Below are positions 1 to 8,533 of a DNA stretch of 64,000 nucleotides, one piece after another. The translations under genes were made by a program, and so were the position numbers. Each line of letters begins with the position of its first letter. The stretch's first letter is position 1. Origin of the DNA: Inhella inkyongensis (lineage in GTDB: Bacteria; Pseudomonadota; Gammaproteobacteria; Burkholderiales; Burkholderiaceae_C); NCBI RefSeq assembly GCF_005952805.1, contig NZ_CP040709.1, forward strand, positions 248,001 to 312,000. The letters are read 5' to 3'. Under the pieces are notes generated by a model, which was not told where the DNA came from, did no database searches, and saw nothing but the letters and a program-made list of their open reading frames with translations.

Positions 1-90
1 CGCGGCCGAGCCTTTGGCCGCCGCCATGGCCCAGGCGCCGGCGCCCAGGGCGAGGCCGCCGGCCAACCAATGAAGAATGCTCAAGCCCAT
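1..90 (-). CDS. Membrane protein N-terminus, cut by window edge
   Basis: The reading frame enters from the left edge on the minus strand. Its 30 visible residues begin MGLSILHWLAGG and form one hydrophobic helix rich in Gly and Ala. The pattern resembles the first membrane segment of small DUF2306-like proteins, and the gene lies divergent from a DUF2306-type gene at 369, but 30 residues are too few for a firm family call. The ATG at 90 is the first start in frame; a GAGG lies about 9 bases upstream. Confidence 0.4.
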   Translation of the reverse strand, partial: MGLSILHWLAGGLALGAGAWAMAAAKGSAA

Positions 91-110
91 GGTGATGGCC
101 TCGGAAGTTT

Positions 111-156
111 GCGATGCCCGCACTGTCGAGCGCCGGCATCCACGGCGGGGCATCGC
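111..156. promoter_or_regulatory. Inverted repeat in divergent intergenic region
   Basis: GCGATGCCC at 111-119 and its exact reverse complement at 148-156 are separated by 28 bases. They lie in the 278-base gap between the partial minus-strand gene (start 90) and the plus-strand gene at 369. This could be a paired operator or a leader hairpin. No convincing -35/-10 pair was seen in the rest of the gap. Nine-base arms are unlikely but not impossible by chance in GC-rich DNA. Confidence 0.25.
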
Positions 157-368
157 TGCGACGAAGCGCGGCCCTCGGCGACCCAGACACGGAGGGCCCG
201 TGTTCAGCGGCTCGCCCCGCGGGGCTGCGGCGCCGCGCCCGTTTCGCTCCCGCGAAATCGTCGTTCGGTCCGCAAGGTCGTGTTTCGTCGCAGGCGCTGT
301 CACTTCGGCGCGGGTGCGCCGCACAGTGCCCCTCACCGCCAAGAACCGCTTGCACTGAAAGGCACTCG

Positions 369-1190
369 ATGCAACTGAACCCCACCGCAGGCCTCGCGCC
401 CGCTGCCCCGGCCCGCTGGGACCGAGCCTTGCAATGGAGTGCCCGCAGCTGGATGGCCATTGCCCTGCTCGGCCAGGCCCTGTTCCTGGTTTATGTGATC
501 GTGTTCTATGGCGGCGCAGCCTGGCGCGGCCAGTGGCAGGACTGGAACAAGGTGCTGCCACGCGGCTTCATCCCCGGTGACACCCTGCACAACCTGCTGG
601 TCGGCGGGCATCTGCTGTTCACGGTCTTGATCCTGGCCGGCGGTGCGGTGCAGCTGTGGCCCGCGCTGCGCCGCGCACGGCCGGCCTGGCATCGCTGGAA
701 TGGCCGGCTCTATCTGTTCTCGGCCACGGTGCTGGCGCTGGGTGGTCTAGCGATGATCGCGGACGGCTTCAGCGGCCCCAAGCTGGGGCAGCGCCTCGGC
801 ATTGCGCTGAACGCGATGCTGATCCTGGTGTGTGCCTGGCAGGCCTGGCGCGCGGCGCGGGCGCGCCGGGTGGACGTGCACCGGCGTTGGGCCATTCGCC
901 TGTGGCTGGTGGTGGCCGGCGTCTGGTTCTTTCGCATCGGGCTGATGCTGTGGATCCTGATCTGGCAGGCCCCGGTGGGCTTCGAGCCCAAGGGCTTCTA
1001 CGGCCCGACACTGACCGCTCTGGCCTTTGCCCAGACCCTACTGCCGCTGGCCCTGGCCGAGGCCTATTTCCGCGCGCAGCGCAGTGGTCGGCATCGGGCC
1101 AAGACCACCGTGGCGCTCGGGCTGGCTGGTGTGTTGACCCTGGCCGGCATTGGCGCGGCCTTTCTGATGCTGTGGAGCCCCCGCCTATGA
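369..1190 (+). CDS. DUF2306-type multipass membrane protein
   Basis: A 273-residue integral membrane protein with about seven hydrophobic segments spread along its length. A cytoplasmic-looking HRWNGRLY motif at residues 108-115, between the second and third segments, matches the HRxxGR signature of DUF2306 proteins, whose function is unknown. The frame is open further upstream, but that extension is Arg/Pro-rich and unlike a protein, so the ATG at 369 is chosen. The stop overlaps the next start as ATGA, so the two genes are translationally coupled. Confidence 0.7.
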   Translation: MQLNPTAGLAPAAPARWDRALQWSARSWMAIALLGQALFLVYVIVFYGGAAWRGQWQDWNKVLPRGFIPGDTLHNLLVGGHLLFTVLILAGGAVQLWPALRRARPAWHRWNGRLYLFSATVLALGGLAMIADGFSGPKLGQRLGIALNAMLILVCAWQAWRAARARRVDVHRRWAIRLWLVVAGVWFFRIGLMLWILIWQAPVGFEPKGFYGPTLTALAFAQTLLPLALAEAYFRAQRSGRHRAKTTVALGLAGVLTLAGIGAAFLMLWSPRL

Positions 1191-1870
1191 ACCCCACCCC
1201 CTTCCGCCGCGCCGCCGCCTGGGCGGCCCTGATGCTGGCCCTGAGTTATCTGCTGGCCTTTGGCCTGCAAGCCACCCTGTTCAACCCGGGCCCGGGCCCG
1301 GGCCTGAGCGTGGCGGCGCGCTTTGACTTCCTGCTCCAGCACCAGCGCGCGTTTCAGGCCTGGCTGCTGCTCTATCCGCTGATGGCGCTGATGCTGGCGC
1401 CGCTGATCCTTGGGCTGCAGGAGCGACTTCAGCCCCAGGCACCGCAGTGGATGGCGCTGGCTGTGCCGATGGGGTGGATCTGGGTCGCCCTGCTGCTGAT
1501 CAGCGGCATGGTGGGCGTGCTGGGTGTGGAGCTGGCCGTGCGCCTGAACCAGCAACCCGAGAACCGCGTGCTGGCCCTGGGCCTGGCGCAGGCGACCGGC
1601 GTGATCCAGAACGCCCTGGGTGGCGGCAACGAGCTGGTCGGCGGCGTCTGGACCCTGCTGCTGGCGGCCGCCGCGCGGGGTCAGTGGGGCCGTGGCCTGA
1701 TGGCCCTGAGCGGGCTGATCGGCGTGGCCGGTGTGCTCAGCATCTGGCCGCCTTTTGCCGATGCGGTGATGGTGTTCGGGCTGGGCCAGATCCTGTGGTT
1801 CGGGGCCGTGGCGCAGTGGCTGTGGTGTCCGGGCCCGCAACGGGGGCTTGCGGCGGCTTCGGTATCGTGA
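1187..1870 (+). CDS. Hypothetical multipass membrane protein (DUF4386-like)
   Basis: This 227-residue protein has about six hydrophobic helices, with a loop containing NQQPENRV near residue 120. The topology and the conserved-looking GGGNELVGG stretch are reminiscent of DUF4386-type membrane proteins, but that assignment is tentative. It overlaps the upstream DUF2306-type gene by four bases and ends seven bases before a histidine kinase gene. The three genes probably share a transcript. No catalytic residues can be recognised. Confidence 0.6.
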   Translation: MNPTPFRRAAAWAALMLALSYLLAFGLQATLFNPGPGPGLSVAARFDFLLQHQRAFQAWLLLYPLMALMLAPLILGLQERLQPQAPQWMALAVPMGWIWVALLLISGMVGVLGVELAVRLNQQPENRVLALGLAQATGVIQNALGGGNELVGGVWTLLLAAAARGQWGRGLMALSGLIGVAGVLSIWPPFADAVMVFGLGQILWFGAVAQWLWCPGPQRGLAAASVS

Positions 1871-1877
1871 CGCCCCC

Positions 1878-2960
1878 ATGAGTCTTGGAAGCCCATTGGC
1901 CCCCAAAGCGCGCGGCTGGCGCGTCCTGTTCGGCTGGCGCCGCTTGCGCACCACCGGCCTGGTCTGCACCGCGGTGGCATCGCTGTTCAGCCTGGGCTGG
2001 GAGTCCAGCCTGCCCAGCCTGTGGGCGCGCATCTTTTTCATCGGCCTGTGCCTGATGCTGATCTACGGCCTGTTCGAGCAATGGCCGCGCCGCCTGCCGC
2101 CCTGGCTGGCGCGCTGGGCCCTGCAGGTGGTGATGGTGGGCTTGGCCGTGCCTTTCATCGTTTTCTTCATCTACTGGGCCAGCACCGACCCCGGCGCCCC
2201 GCCTTTCTACAAGGTGGGTAAACGCCTGAGTGGCGCCTTCATCATGATGGTGTTCGGTGTGCTGCTGGCGCCCTGGGTGGCGCTGTCGGCCCTGGTCAAG
2301 CAGCGCGAGGCCTGGGTCAGCGAGCAGGCGCTGGCCTTTGAGCTGGAGCGCAGCGAGCTGGCGCGCCAGGCGCTCGATGCCCGCATGCGTTTGCTCAGCG
2401 CCCAGGTGCAGCCGCATTTCCTCTTCAACACCCTGGCCAATGTGCAGGCCCTGGTCGAGACCGGCAGCCCGCGCGCGCCGACCGTGCTGCAAAGCCTGAT
2501 CGATTACCTGCGCGCCGCCGTGCCGCGCCTGAACGACGCCGGCGCCACCCTGGGCCAGGAGCTGGAGCGGGTGCGCGCCTACCTGGCGCTGATGCACCTG
2601 CGCATGCCGGATCGACTGGACTTCAGGGTCGAAGCCGAGCCCGGCGTGGAGGCGCTGCGCTGCCCGCCGCTGAGCCTGATGACCCTGGTGGAAAACGCCG
2701 TGCGCCATGGCATCGACCCAAGCGAAGAAGGCGGCCAGATCCGCATCCACGCCGCCCAGCGCGCCGGCCGCTGTTTTTTGAGCGTGCGCGACACCGGTGT
2801 GGGCCTGCAGGCCACCGGGCGCAGCCTGGGCACCGGCCTGGCCGCGCTGAAGGAACGCCTGCAGCTGGTGTTCAACGGCGATGCCCAGGTGAGCCTGCGT
2901 GAGGTGCAACCCCACGGGGTGTGCGTCGAGCTGGAGTTCCCCGCGGAGCCGGCGCGCTAG
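1878..2960 (+). CDS. LytS-type sensor histidine kinase (orphan)
   Basis: A 360-residue membrane kinase. Four or so hydrophobic segments cover residues 20-150, followed by a short coiled linker and a His_kinase domain. The H-box QPHFLFNTL places the phospho-accepting His at residue 180. The N-box ENAVRHGI near residue 272 and a GTGLAALKERL lid motif complete the ATPase domain. It closely resembles the kinase at 5732 throughout, including the stretch after the H-box. No response regulator is adjacent; the partner may be the LytTR regulator at 6847. It ends head-to-head with the esterase gene at 2961. Confidence 0.88.
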   Translation: MSLGSPLAPKARGWRVLFGWRRLRTTGLVCTAVASLFSLGWESSLPSLWARIFFIGLCLMLIYGLFEQWPRRLPPWLARWALQVVMVGLAVPFIVFFIYWASTDPGAPPFYKVGKRLSGAFIMMVFGVLLAPWVALSALVKQREAWVSEQALAFELERSELARQALDARMRLLSAQVQPHFLFNTLANVQALVETGSPRAPTVLQSLIDYLRAAVPRLNDAGATLGQELERVRAYLALMHLRMPDRLDFRVEAEPGVEALRCPPLSLMTLVENAVRHGIDPSEEGGQIRIHAAQRAGRCFLSVRDTGVGLQATGRSLGTGLAALKERLQLVFNGDAQVSLREVQPHGVCVELEFPAEPAR

Positions 2961-3953
2961 TTACCGCGACTGCTGCTCGAAGAAGGCCCAGATCATCTCC
3001 GGCCCATTGGGCTCGGTGGGCGCAGGCCCGAGCAGGCGCGGGCGGGCGGCCCAGGGCTGGGGCAGCACATGGCCGGCGCCGTGCAGGGTGGTCAGCTGCA
3101 CCTGGGGGCGGCCCGCGGCGCCGAGCCAACGTGCGTGCTCGACGCGCCAGCCGCCGGCGGTCTGTGTGGACTGGATCTGCGGCGGGGCTTGGAGCTGCTG
3201 CCGATCCGCAAAGTACTGGGCCGAGTCCATCGAGGAGATCACCGCACCGCCCTTGTAGAACAGGCCCAGCAGGTTGATCTCGCCGCCGGCATAGGGCACC
3301 AGCGGGTCGGCCGTGCCGTTCATGATCAACAGGGGCGGGGTGGTGCCGGCCTGCGCGACCGGCTTGCACTGAAAGTTCTGCGGCGCCGGCACATTGGCCA
3401 GCGCGGCGGCCACGGCGCGGTAGCGCTGGGGGTCTTCCAGCGCCAGGCGCATGGCCATCGAGCCGCCGTTGGACACGCCGGCCACGAACACCCGGCGCGG
3501 GTCCAGCCCGTGCTCGGCCACTTGCTGGTCCACCAGGGCCGCCAGAAAGCCCACCTCGTCGGCGCGCACACCGTTCAACTCGGTGTCGCCGATGGAACTG
3601 CAATCGTTCCAGTCAAAGGCAAAGGACTTCGGATAGAGCACGGCAAAGCCATGCTGCTCGGCCAGGCGCTCAAAGCCATAGCCGGTGCTGGCGCGCAAGG
3701 CCTGCGGCCCCTCGCCCGAGCCATGCAGGGCCAGCAGCAGCGGCGCGTCCGGGGGCAGGCCCTTGGGCCGGTAGAGGCGGTAGTGGCGGGTCTGCCCGGC
3801 CACGCGGATCTCGCCCTTGCTCAGGGTGCCGGAGAGCGCCGGGAGTTCGGGCGTGGGCGTGTAGACAAAGTAGGCCAGCAGGGCCGCCAACACCGCCAGC
3901 AGCCCGAGCAGGGCCAGCAGCACGCGCAGTAGAAGTCGCAGGGGTCTATTCAT
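2961..3953 (-). CDS. PHB depolymerase/LpqC-type esterase
   Basis: A 330-residue alpha/beta hydrolase with an N-terminal membrane anchor or signal at residues 5-29, so the enzyme is outside the cytoplasm. LLLALHGSGEGP forms the oxyanion region and GVSNGGSMA the nucleophile elbow (Ser). An Asp in NGTADPLVPY and a His in HGAGHVLP complete a plausible triad. This matches the polyhydroxybutyrate depolymerase/feruloyl esterase family (COG3509), whose members cleave polymer or aromatic esters; the substrate here is unknown. The open frame extends further upstream, but the ATG at 3953 precedes the hydrophobic anchor and is preferred. Confidence 0.8.
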   Translation of the reverse strand: MNRPLRLLLRVLLALLGLLAVLAALLAYFVYTPTPELPALSGTLSKGEIRVAGQTRHYRLYRPKGLPPDAPLLLALHGSGEGPQALRASTGYGFERLAEQHGFAVLYPKSFAFDWNDCSSIGDTELNGVRADEVGFLAALVDQQVAEHGLDPRRVFVAGVSNGGSMAMRLALEDPQRYRAVAAALANVPAPQNFQCKPVAQAGTTPPLLIMNGTADPLVPYAGGEINLLGLFYKGGAVISSMDSAQYFADRQQLQAPPQIQSTQTAGGWRVEHARWLGAAGRPQVQLTTLHGAGHVLPQPWAARPRLLGPAPTEPNGPEMIWAFFEQQSR

Positions 3954-4193
3954 GAAGGGCTCGATTCGATCAGGTCGCCACTGTGCCCCCTGCGCCGGCG
4001 GCCCCAGGCGGGCAAAGGACGAAGCACCGCCGAGCCGGCGCCAAGCACGCTGCGGGCGGATCAAGCGCACCGGCCGCCGCCCGGCCGGAATTTGGCCCTT
4101 TCGTCCTGCCCAGCCGTGCCTGGAATCCCGCAACCCGCCTTCGGTCTGAGGCGCCACCCCGGCAGGACACCCGACTCAAACAATGGCCTCGCC

Positions 4194-4209
4194 GTCTGAA
4201 CTTTCAGAC
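4194..4209. promoter_or_regulatory. Short palindrome upstream of TPR gene
   Basis: GTCTGAA (4194-4200), a two-base centre CT and TTCAGAC (4203-4209) form a 16-base inverted repeat with perfect 7-base arms. It ends 25 bases before the TPR gene start, inside the 281-base divergent gap 3954-4234. It could be an operator or a leader hairpin; no adjacent regulator identifies its ligand. The rest of this gap shows no clear promoter. Confidence 0.3.
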
Positions 4210-4234
4210 CCCTCACGCCGCCTCAGGACCCCCC

Positions 4235-5248
4235 ATGCGTCTCGCCTCTCCCCGCCCCCTCGTCATTGCCCTGGCCGCCCTGCTGCTGTGCGCCACACCC
4301 ACCCAGGCCGCCGTGTTCAAAGACGCCCAGCTCGAAGCCTTGAACGCCACCGGCCAGTTCGCCGAACTGGAGCCACTGGCCCAGGCGCGGCTGAAGGCCA
4401 ATGCCGCCGATGCCGAGGCCAGCGCCGCGCTGGCCCTGGCGCTCAGCCTGCTGGACCCGGCCGACGCCCGCCGCCTGGAGGCCGGCGCCGCGCAGGCCCA
4501 GCGCTGTACCGAGCAGCATCCCAACGAGGCGGTCTGCCACCTCGCCAAGGCGCAGAACCTGGGGCAGCAGATGCTCAATATGGGCATGGTCAAGGCCCTG
4601 CGCAGCGTCGGTGCGCTGAAAGAGATCTGGACGCGCACGCTGGAGCTGGAACCCACCAGCTTCACCGCCCGCGTGCAACTGGCCAAGCTCTATGTGACCG
4701 TGCCCGGCATGATGGGCGGCAGCCTGGCCAAGGCCAAGGCACTGGAGGCTGCCGTGCGCAGCAGCCAGCCCGAGACGGCGCGCATCATCCGCGTCTTCAT
4801 CGCCGCTGAAGGCAAGCAGTGGGGCGAGATGGAGCGCGAGCTGCAGCCCCTGCGCGGCAGCAAAGACGCCGCCCTGCAGGAGCAGGTGCGCGAAGCCACC
4901 CTGCAACTCGCGCTGGTCTATCTGAATGACGGCAGGGACCTGGCCAAGGCCAAGAGCCTTTATGAGGGCCTGCTGCGCGAGCAACCGACCCACGCCGCCG
5001 GCAGCTACGGCCTGGGCCGCGTGCAGGTCGCGCTGGGCCAGCCGGACGAAGGCGTGCGCCTGCTGGAACGGGCCCGCAGCCTCAGCGGCGCCGCTGACCT
5101 CCCCATCGACCACCGTCTGGGCGAGGCCTATCTGGCCCAGGGCGACAAGGCCCAGGCCAAGACCGCCTGGGAGCGCTACCTCACCAACAAGCGCGCCAAG
5201 CCGGCCAATCTGGACGATGTGCGCAAGCGCCTGGCCCAGCTGACCTAA
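4235..5248 (+). CDS. Exported tetratricopeptide-repeat protein
   Basis: The 337-residue product starts with a signal peptide (MRLASPRPLVIALAALLLCA, cleavage near TQAA). Helical repeats of TPR type follow: residues 30-85, 95-145 with a Cys pair, and 215-330 (for example HAAGSYGLGRVQVALGQ and HRLGEAYLAQGDKAQAK). TPR proteins act as protein-binding scaffolds; a periplasmic location is inferred from the signal. Upstream CAGGA serves as a weak ribosome site. The frame is open further upstream but without a plausible protein sequence. Confidence 0.75.
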   Translation: MRLASPRPLVIALAALLLCATPTQAAVFKDAQLEALNATGQFAELEPLAQARLKANAADAEASAALALALSLLDPADARRLEAGAAQAQRCTEQHPNEAVCHLAKAQNLGQQMLNMGMVKALRSVGALKEIWTRTLELEPTSFTARVQLAKLYVTVPGMMGGSLAKAKALEAAVRSSQPETARIIRVFIAAEGKQWGEMERELQPLRGSKDAALQEQVREATLQLALVYLNDGRDLAKAKSLYEGLLREQPTHAAGSYGLGRVQVALGQPDEGVRLLERARSLSGAADLPIDHRLGEAYLAQGDKAQAKTAWERYLTNKRAKPANLDDVRKRLAQLT

Positions 5249-5299
5249 CCCGGCTGAAGCGCTTCAAGTGGCTGAGTCGACCAAAACGAGAACCCCGAT

Positions 5300-5704
5300 A
5301 TGAACGAAGTCCCCCTCTGGCGCCTGAACCTGCTGCGCGCCTTCTATCTGCTGATCACTGTGGGCCTGGCCCTCACCTGGGGCCCCAGCATGGCGGCGCA
5401 CACCGACGCCTGGGCGCAGCGCAACGGGGTACTCGGCTCGCTGATGCTCGGTGTGTCCGTCGTCTCGCTCCTCGGGCTGCGCTACCCCTTGCATATGTTG
5501 CCGCTGCTGATCTGGGAGCTGAGCTGGAAGACCATCTGGGTCGCGGTCATTGGCATCCCGCTGTGGCTGAACAACGCCCTCACACCGGGTGTGGAGGCGA
5601 ACTTCCTGGCTTGCTTGATGGGCGTGGTGCTGACGCCGCTGGTGCTGCCCTGGCGCTACATCGTGCATCACTACTTTCGCCAACCGGCCGAGCGCTGGCG
5701 CTGA
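5300..5704 (+). CDS. Small four-helix membrane protein
   Basis: A 134-residue protein that is almost entirely hydrophobic, with about four membrane segments (residues 12-30, 48-66, 70-95, 102-122) and a basic C-terminus ending RQPAERWR. It sits 27 bases upstream of a LytS-type kinase and in the same direction, so an accessory role in that signalling operon is possible. I do not recognise a named family with certainty. Confidence 0.65.
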   Translation: MNEVPLWRLNLLRAFYLLITVGLALTWGPSMAAHTDAWAQRNGVLGSLMLGVSVVSLLGLRYPLHMLPLLIWELSWKTIWVAVIGIPLWLNNALTPGVEANFLACLMGVVLTPLVLPWRYIVHHYFRQPAERWR

Positions 5705-5731
5705 AGCCGACGCACCCGGGTACGCTGCCGC

Positions 5732-6850
5732 ATGAGTTCCAACCCCGCCGCTCAGCTCAACGCCGCCCCTTCCCCCACCGGCTGGCGTGCCCTGCTCGGT
5801 TGGCGGCGGGTGCGCACGGTGGGCATCGTTTGCGCGCTCTTCATCCTGCTGTTCAGCTTCGGCTGGGAGCCCGCCCTGTGGAAGCTGGTGGCGCGGGTGT
5901 TCGGCGTCGGTCTGGTGCTGATGCTCGTCTTCGGCCTGTTCGAGCTGTGGCCGCGCCGCCTGCCCGCCTGGCTGCCGCGCTGGGTGCTGCAGGTGGTGGC
6001 CGTGGGGGTGGCGGTGCCGCTGGCCCTCTTCGTCGCCTTCTGGCTGACCGACCCGGCGGGCGCCGCGCCGTTCTGGCAGACCAAGCGCCTGCAGGGCTAT
6101 ATGACCTTCACCTTCCTGGGCATGCTGGTGGCGCCCTGGGCGGCGCTGGCCGCGCTGCTGCGCCAGCGCGAGGCCAAAGTGGAAAAGCAAGCCATTGATT
6201 TCGAGCTGGAGCGCAGTGAGATGGCCCGCCAGGCGCTGGAGGCGCGCATGCGCCTGCTCACCGCGCAGGCCCAGCCGCACTTCCTTTTCAACACCCTGGC
6301 CAATGTGCAGGCCCTGGTGGAAACCGGCAGCCCGCGCGCCCCGCAGCTGCTGCAGGCCCTGACCGACTACCTGCGCGCCGCTGTGCCGCGCCTGGACGGC
6401 GCCGCCAACACCCTGGGCCAGGAGCTGGAGCTGGTGCGCGCCTACCTGGAGCTGATGCAGATGCGCATGCCCGACCGCCTGGCCTTTGCCCTGCATGTGC
6501 AGCCCGGCCTGCAGGGCCTGCGCTGCCCGCCCATGACCCTGCTGACCCTTGTGGAGAATGCCGTGCAGCATGGCATCGACCCGAGCGAGGAGGGCGGCCG
6601 CATCGACGTCCTTGCCGAGCGGCTTGAAGGAGAGGCCGGGAAAGACGGCCGCTGCCGCTTGCGCGTGGTGGACACCGGCATCGGCCTGCAGGCCAGCGGC
6701 GGCGGCCTGGGTACCGGGCTGGCCGCGCTGCGCGAACGTCTGCTCTGGGCCTATGGCGGCAGCGCCACCCTGGGCCTGCAAGAGGTCCACCCGCACGGCA
6801 TCCAAGCCACGATCGAGTTCACGCCCCATTCAGACGCCACGCGCCCATGA
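5732..6850 (+). CDS. LytS-type sensor histidine kinase
   Basis: A 372-residue membrane kinase with hydrophobic segments over residues 25-150. The H-box QPHFLFNTL puts the phospho-accepting His at residue 183. The N-box VENAVQHGI and the glycine-rich GLGTGLAAL motif follow in the C-terminal ATPase domain. It is a close paralogue of the kinase at 1878 and shares an identical stretch just after the H-box. The stop overlaps the regulator start at 6847 as ATGA, which identifies the cognate pair. The signal sensed is unknown. Confidence 0.9.
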   Translation: MSSNPAAQLNAAPSPTGWRALLGWRRVRTVGIVCALFILLFSFGWEPALWKLVARVFGVGLVLMLVFGLFELWPRRLPAWLPRWVLQVVAVGVAVPLALFVAFWLTDPAGAAPFWQTKRLQGYMTFTFLGMLVAPWAALAALLRQREAKVEKQAIDFELERSEMARQALEARMRLLTAQAQPHFLFNTLANVQALVETGSPRAPQLLQALTDYLRAAVPRLDGAANTLGQELELVRAYLELMQMRMPDRLAFALHVQPGLQGLRCPPMTLLTLVENAVQHGIDPSEEGGRIDVLAERLEGEAGKDGRCRLRVVDTGIGLQASGGGLGTGLAALRERLLWAYGGSATLGLQEVHPHGIQATIEFTPHSDATRP

Positions 6851-7644
6851 ACCCCACCGCCCTGATCGCCGACGACGAACCCCTGCTGCGCGAACTGCTG
6901 GAGGCCCGCCTGGCCAAGGCCTGGCCCGAACTGCAGATCGTGGCCCAGGCGCGCAACGGCCGCCAGGCCGTCGAGCTGTTCGAGCAGCTCAAACCGCAGA
7001 TCTGCTTTCTGGACGTGCACATGCCCGGCCTCTCGGGCGTGGAGGCCGCGCGCGTCATCGGCCGGCGCGCGCACCTGGTGTTCGTCACCGCCTACGACCA
7101 ATACGCACTCGAAGCCTTCGAGCACGGTGTGCTGGACTATCTGGTCAAGCCCGTGACCCCCGCCCGCCTGGCCGAGACCGTGCAGCGCCTGAAAGACCGC
7201 ATGCAGGCCGCCCAACCCGCCGTGCACAGCGAGGCCCTGCTGCAGCAGCTCGCCCAGCATCTGCAGCGCGCCCAAGGCGCCCCCGCCGCCACCGAGCGCC
7301 TGCGCTGGGTGCGCGCCAGCGTCGGCCAGGGCCTGGTGATGATCCCGGTCGAGACCATCGACTACCTGAAGGCCGACAGCAAATACACCCTGGTGGCCTA
7401 CCGCGACAGCAACGACCCCAGCGGCAAGCCCGCCGAGGCCCTGATCCGCCTGCCGCTCAAAGAGCTATTGGCCCAGCTCGACCCGGCCGAGTTCGCCCAG
7501 GTGCACCGCTCCGTTGTCGTGAACCTGCGCGCCATCCGCCGCGTGCAGCGCAACGACAACGAGACCGCCGACATCGAACTCAAAAGCCGCAGCGAGCGGC
7601 TGCCGGTGAGCCGCAGCTATTTGCATCTGTTCCGGGAGATGTAA
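6847..7644 (+). CDS. LytTR-family response regulator
   Basis: A 265-residue regulator. Its receiver domain spans residues 4-118, with the acidic pair at D9-D10, the phospho-acceptor in FLDVHMPG (D56) and a conserved Lys in LVKPVTPARL. A LytTR DNA-binding domain follows from about residue 155 (VETIDYLKADSKYTLV, FAQVHRSVVVNLRAI). LytTR proteins bind direct-repeat operators and activate envelope or autolysis genes. Translation is coupled to the kinase by a four-base overlap. A 7-base inverted repeat with a long loop at 7646-7679 follows, but it lacks a T-run. Confidence 0.92.
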   Translation: MNPTALIADDEPLLRELLEARLAKAWPELQIVAQARNGRQAVELFEQLKPQICFLDVHMPGLSGVEAARVIGRRAHLVFVTAYDQYALEAFEHGVLDYLVKPVTPARLAETVQRLKDRMQAAQPAVHSEALLQQLAQHLQRAQGAPAATERLRWVRASVGQGLVMIPVETIDYLKADSKYTLVAYRDSNDPSGKPAEALIRLPLKELLAQLDPAEFAQVHRSVVVNLRAIRRVQRNDNETADIELKSRSERLPVSRSYLHLFREM

Positions 7645-7813
7645 GGTGGGGCGTTGCCGCTGCGCTGCAGAAGCCCCACGGAAGGCCCTGAGCCGTCTCG
7701 ACTAGGATTTCTGCTCGACCGCAGCGGACCGACCCAGAAGCCGAAGAGCTCGTCACAAAGGCGCCGATTTCCACGGGTCTTGCAAGTCGCATGCGGCAGA
7801 TCAGGGGGAATCG

Positions 7814-8461
7814 TTGCTGATAAAAAAATTTTCTCGAACCTTGCTGCCAAGCTGGTGGTTCGTGGTCGCCTCAGCGGAGCACGCAGGACTTCAAGTGCCC
7901 CAAAGACAAATTCCCTCACCGATCGTCGTAACGCTCGGCGTCTATGCCCTTTGTGGAATCGTTTTATCAAGGGTAGTCGGCGACGAATTCATCGCCAGTT
8001 ATCAGCTCCATCCTGCACTGATGGCACCCATGCTCGGGTTCCCTGCGATCGTCGTTGGTGCATGGATTACTCGCCGCCTCAGGGAAGCGCGCGGGCTCTC
8101 GTCCGGCGTATTGGGCCTTGCTGCCTTCATCTTGTTCAGCGGCACAGTTGCGGGCCTCTTGTTCCTCGCAGCCCAGGGATGGGTTGCACTGACCAGTACC
8201 TTGCTCTCTCAGAGGCCAGCAGTCCTGAAGTTAACCGTCCTCTCTGTGCGCCGTTGGGAATCCCGCCGATCGGTGTGCCAGCAGTATCTGGAGTTGCAGC
8301 ACGGCCGCGCCACTGAAAACCTGTGCGCCGACGATTTCCCCCTGAGCGGCAAATTGATTGCGGGCAGGCAGGTCGAATTTGTCGGAGTCGCATCTCCAGT
8401 GGGTTTCCACGTTCAAGGGCTCCGAAACCCCATGGACGCCGACCAGTCCTTCAAACATTGA
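7814..8461 (+). CDS. Hypothetical membrane protein, TTG start
   Basis: A 215-residue protein of unrecognised family. Three hydrophobic segments (about residues 35-52, 68-86 and 98-125) precede a soluble tail of about 85 residues. The start is a TTG at 7814, supported by AGGGGG at 7803-7808, five bases upstream. Base composition and codon use look less GC-biased than in neighbouring genes, and three hypothetical or weakly characterised genes follow each other here. That suggests acquired or relaxed DNA. The function is unknown. Confidence 0.55.
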   Translation: MLIKKFSRTLLPSWWFVVASAEHAGLQVPQRQIPSPIVVTLGVYALCGIVLSRVVGDEFIASYQLHPALMAPMLGFPAIVVGAWITRRLREARGLSSGVLGLAAFILFSGTVAGLLFLAAQGWVALTSTLLSQRPAVLKLTVLSVRRWESRRSVCQQYLELQHGRATENLCADDFPLSGKLIAGRQVEFVGVASPVGFHVQGLRNPMDADQSFKH

Positions 8462-8533
8462 ACAACGACGCCTGGCAAGACGCTTCAATTGCCTAAGCAC
8501 CATCCTCAGTCTCGGTGTCGAAGTCATTTCTCC

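Noticed and set aside
114..368. N-terminal extension of the DUF2306-type gene back to 114
   Set aside because: The extension is Arg/Pro-rich with no hydrophobic pattern, while the ATG at 369 starts a normal membrane protein.
7646..7679. Inverted repeat GTGGGGC/GCCCCAC after the LytTR regulator as a terminator
   Set aside because: The loop is 20 bases and there is no T-run; it is mentioned only in the regulator entry.
7978..7995. Near-palindrome GGCGACGAATTCATCGCC in the hypothetical gene, as a copy of the RND hairpin
   Set aside because: Only a few bases are shared with the 62.8 kb hairpin and it codes for an ordinary peptide; probably chance.
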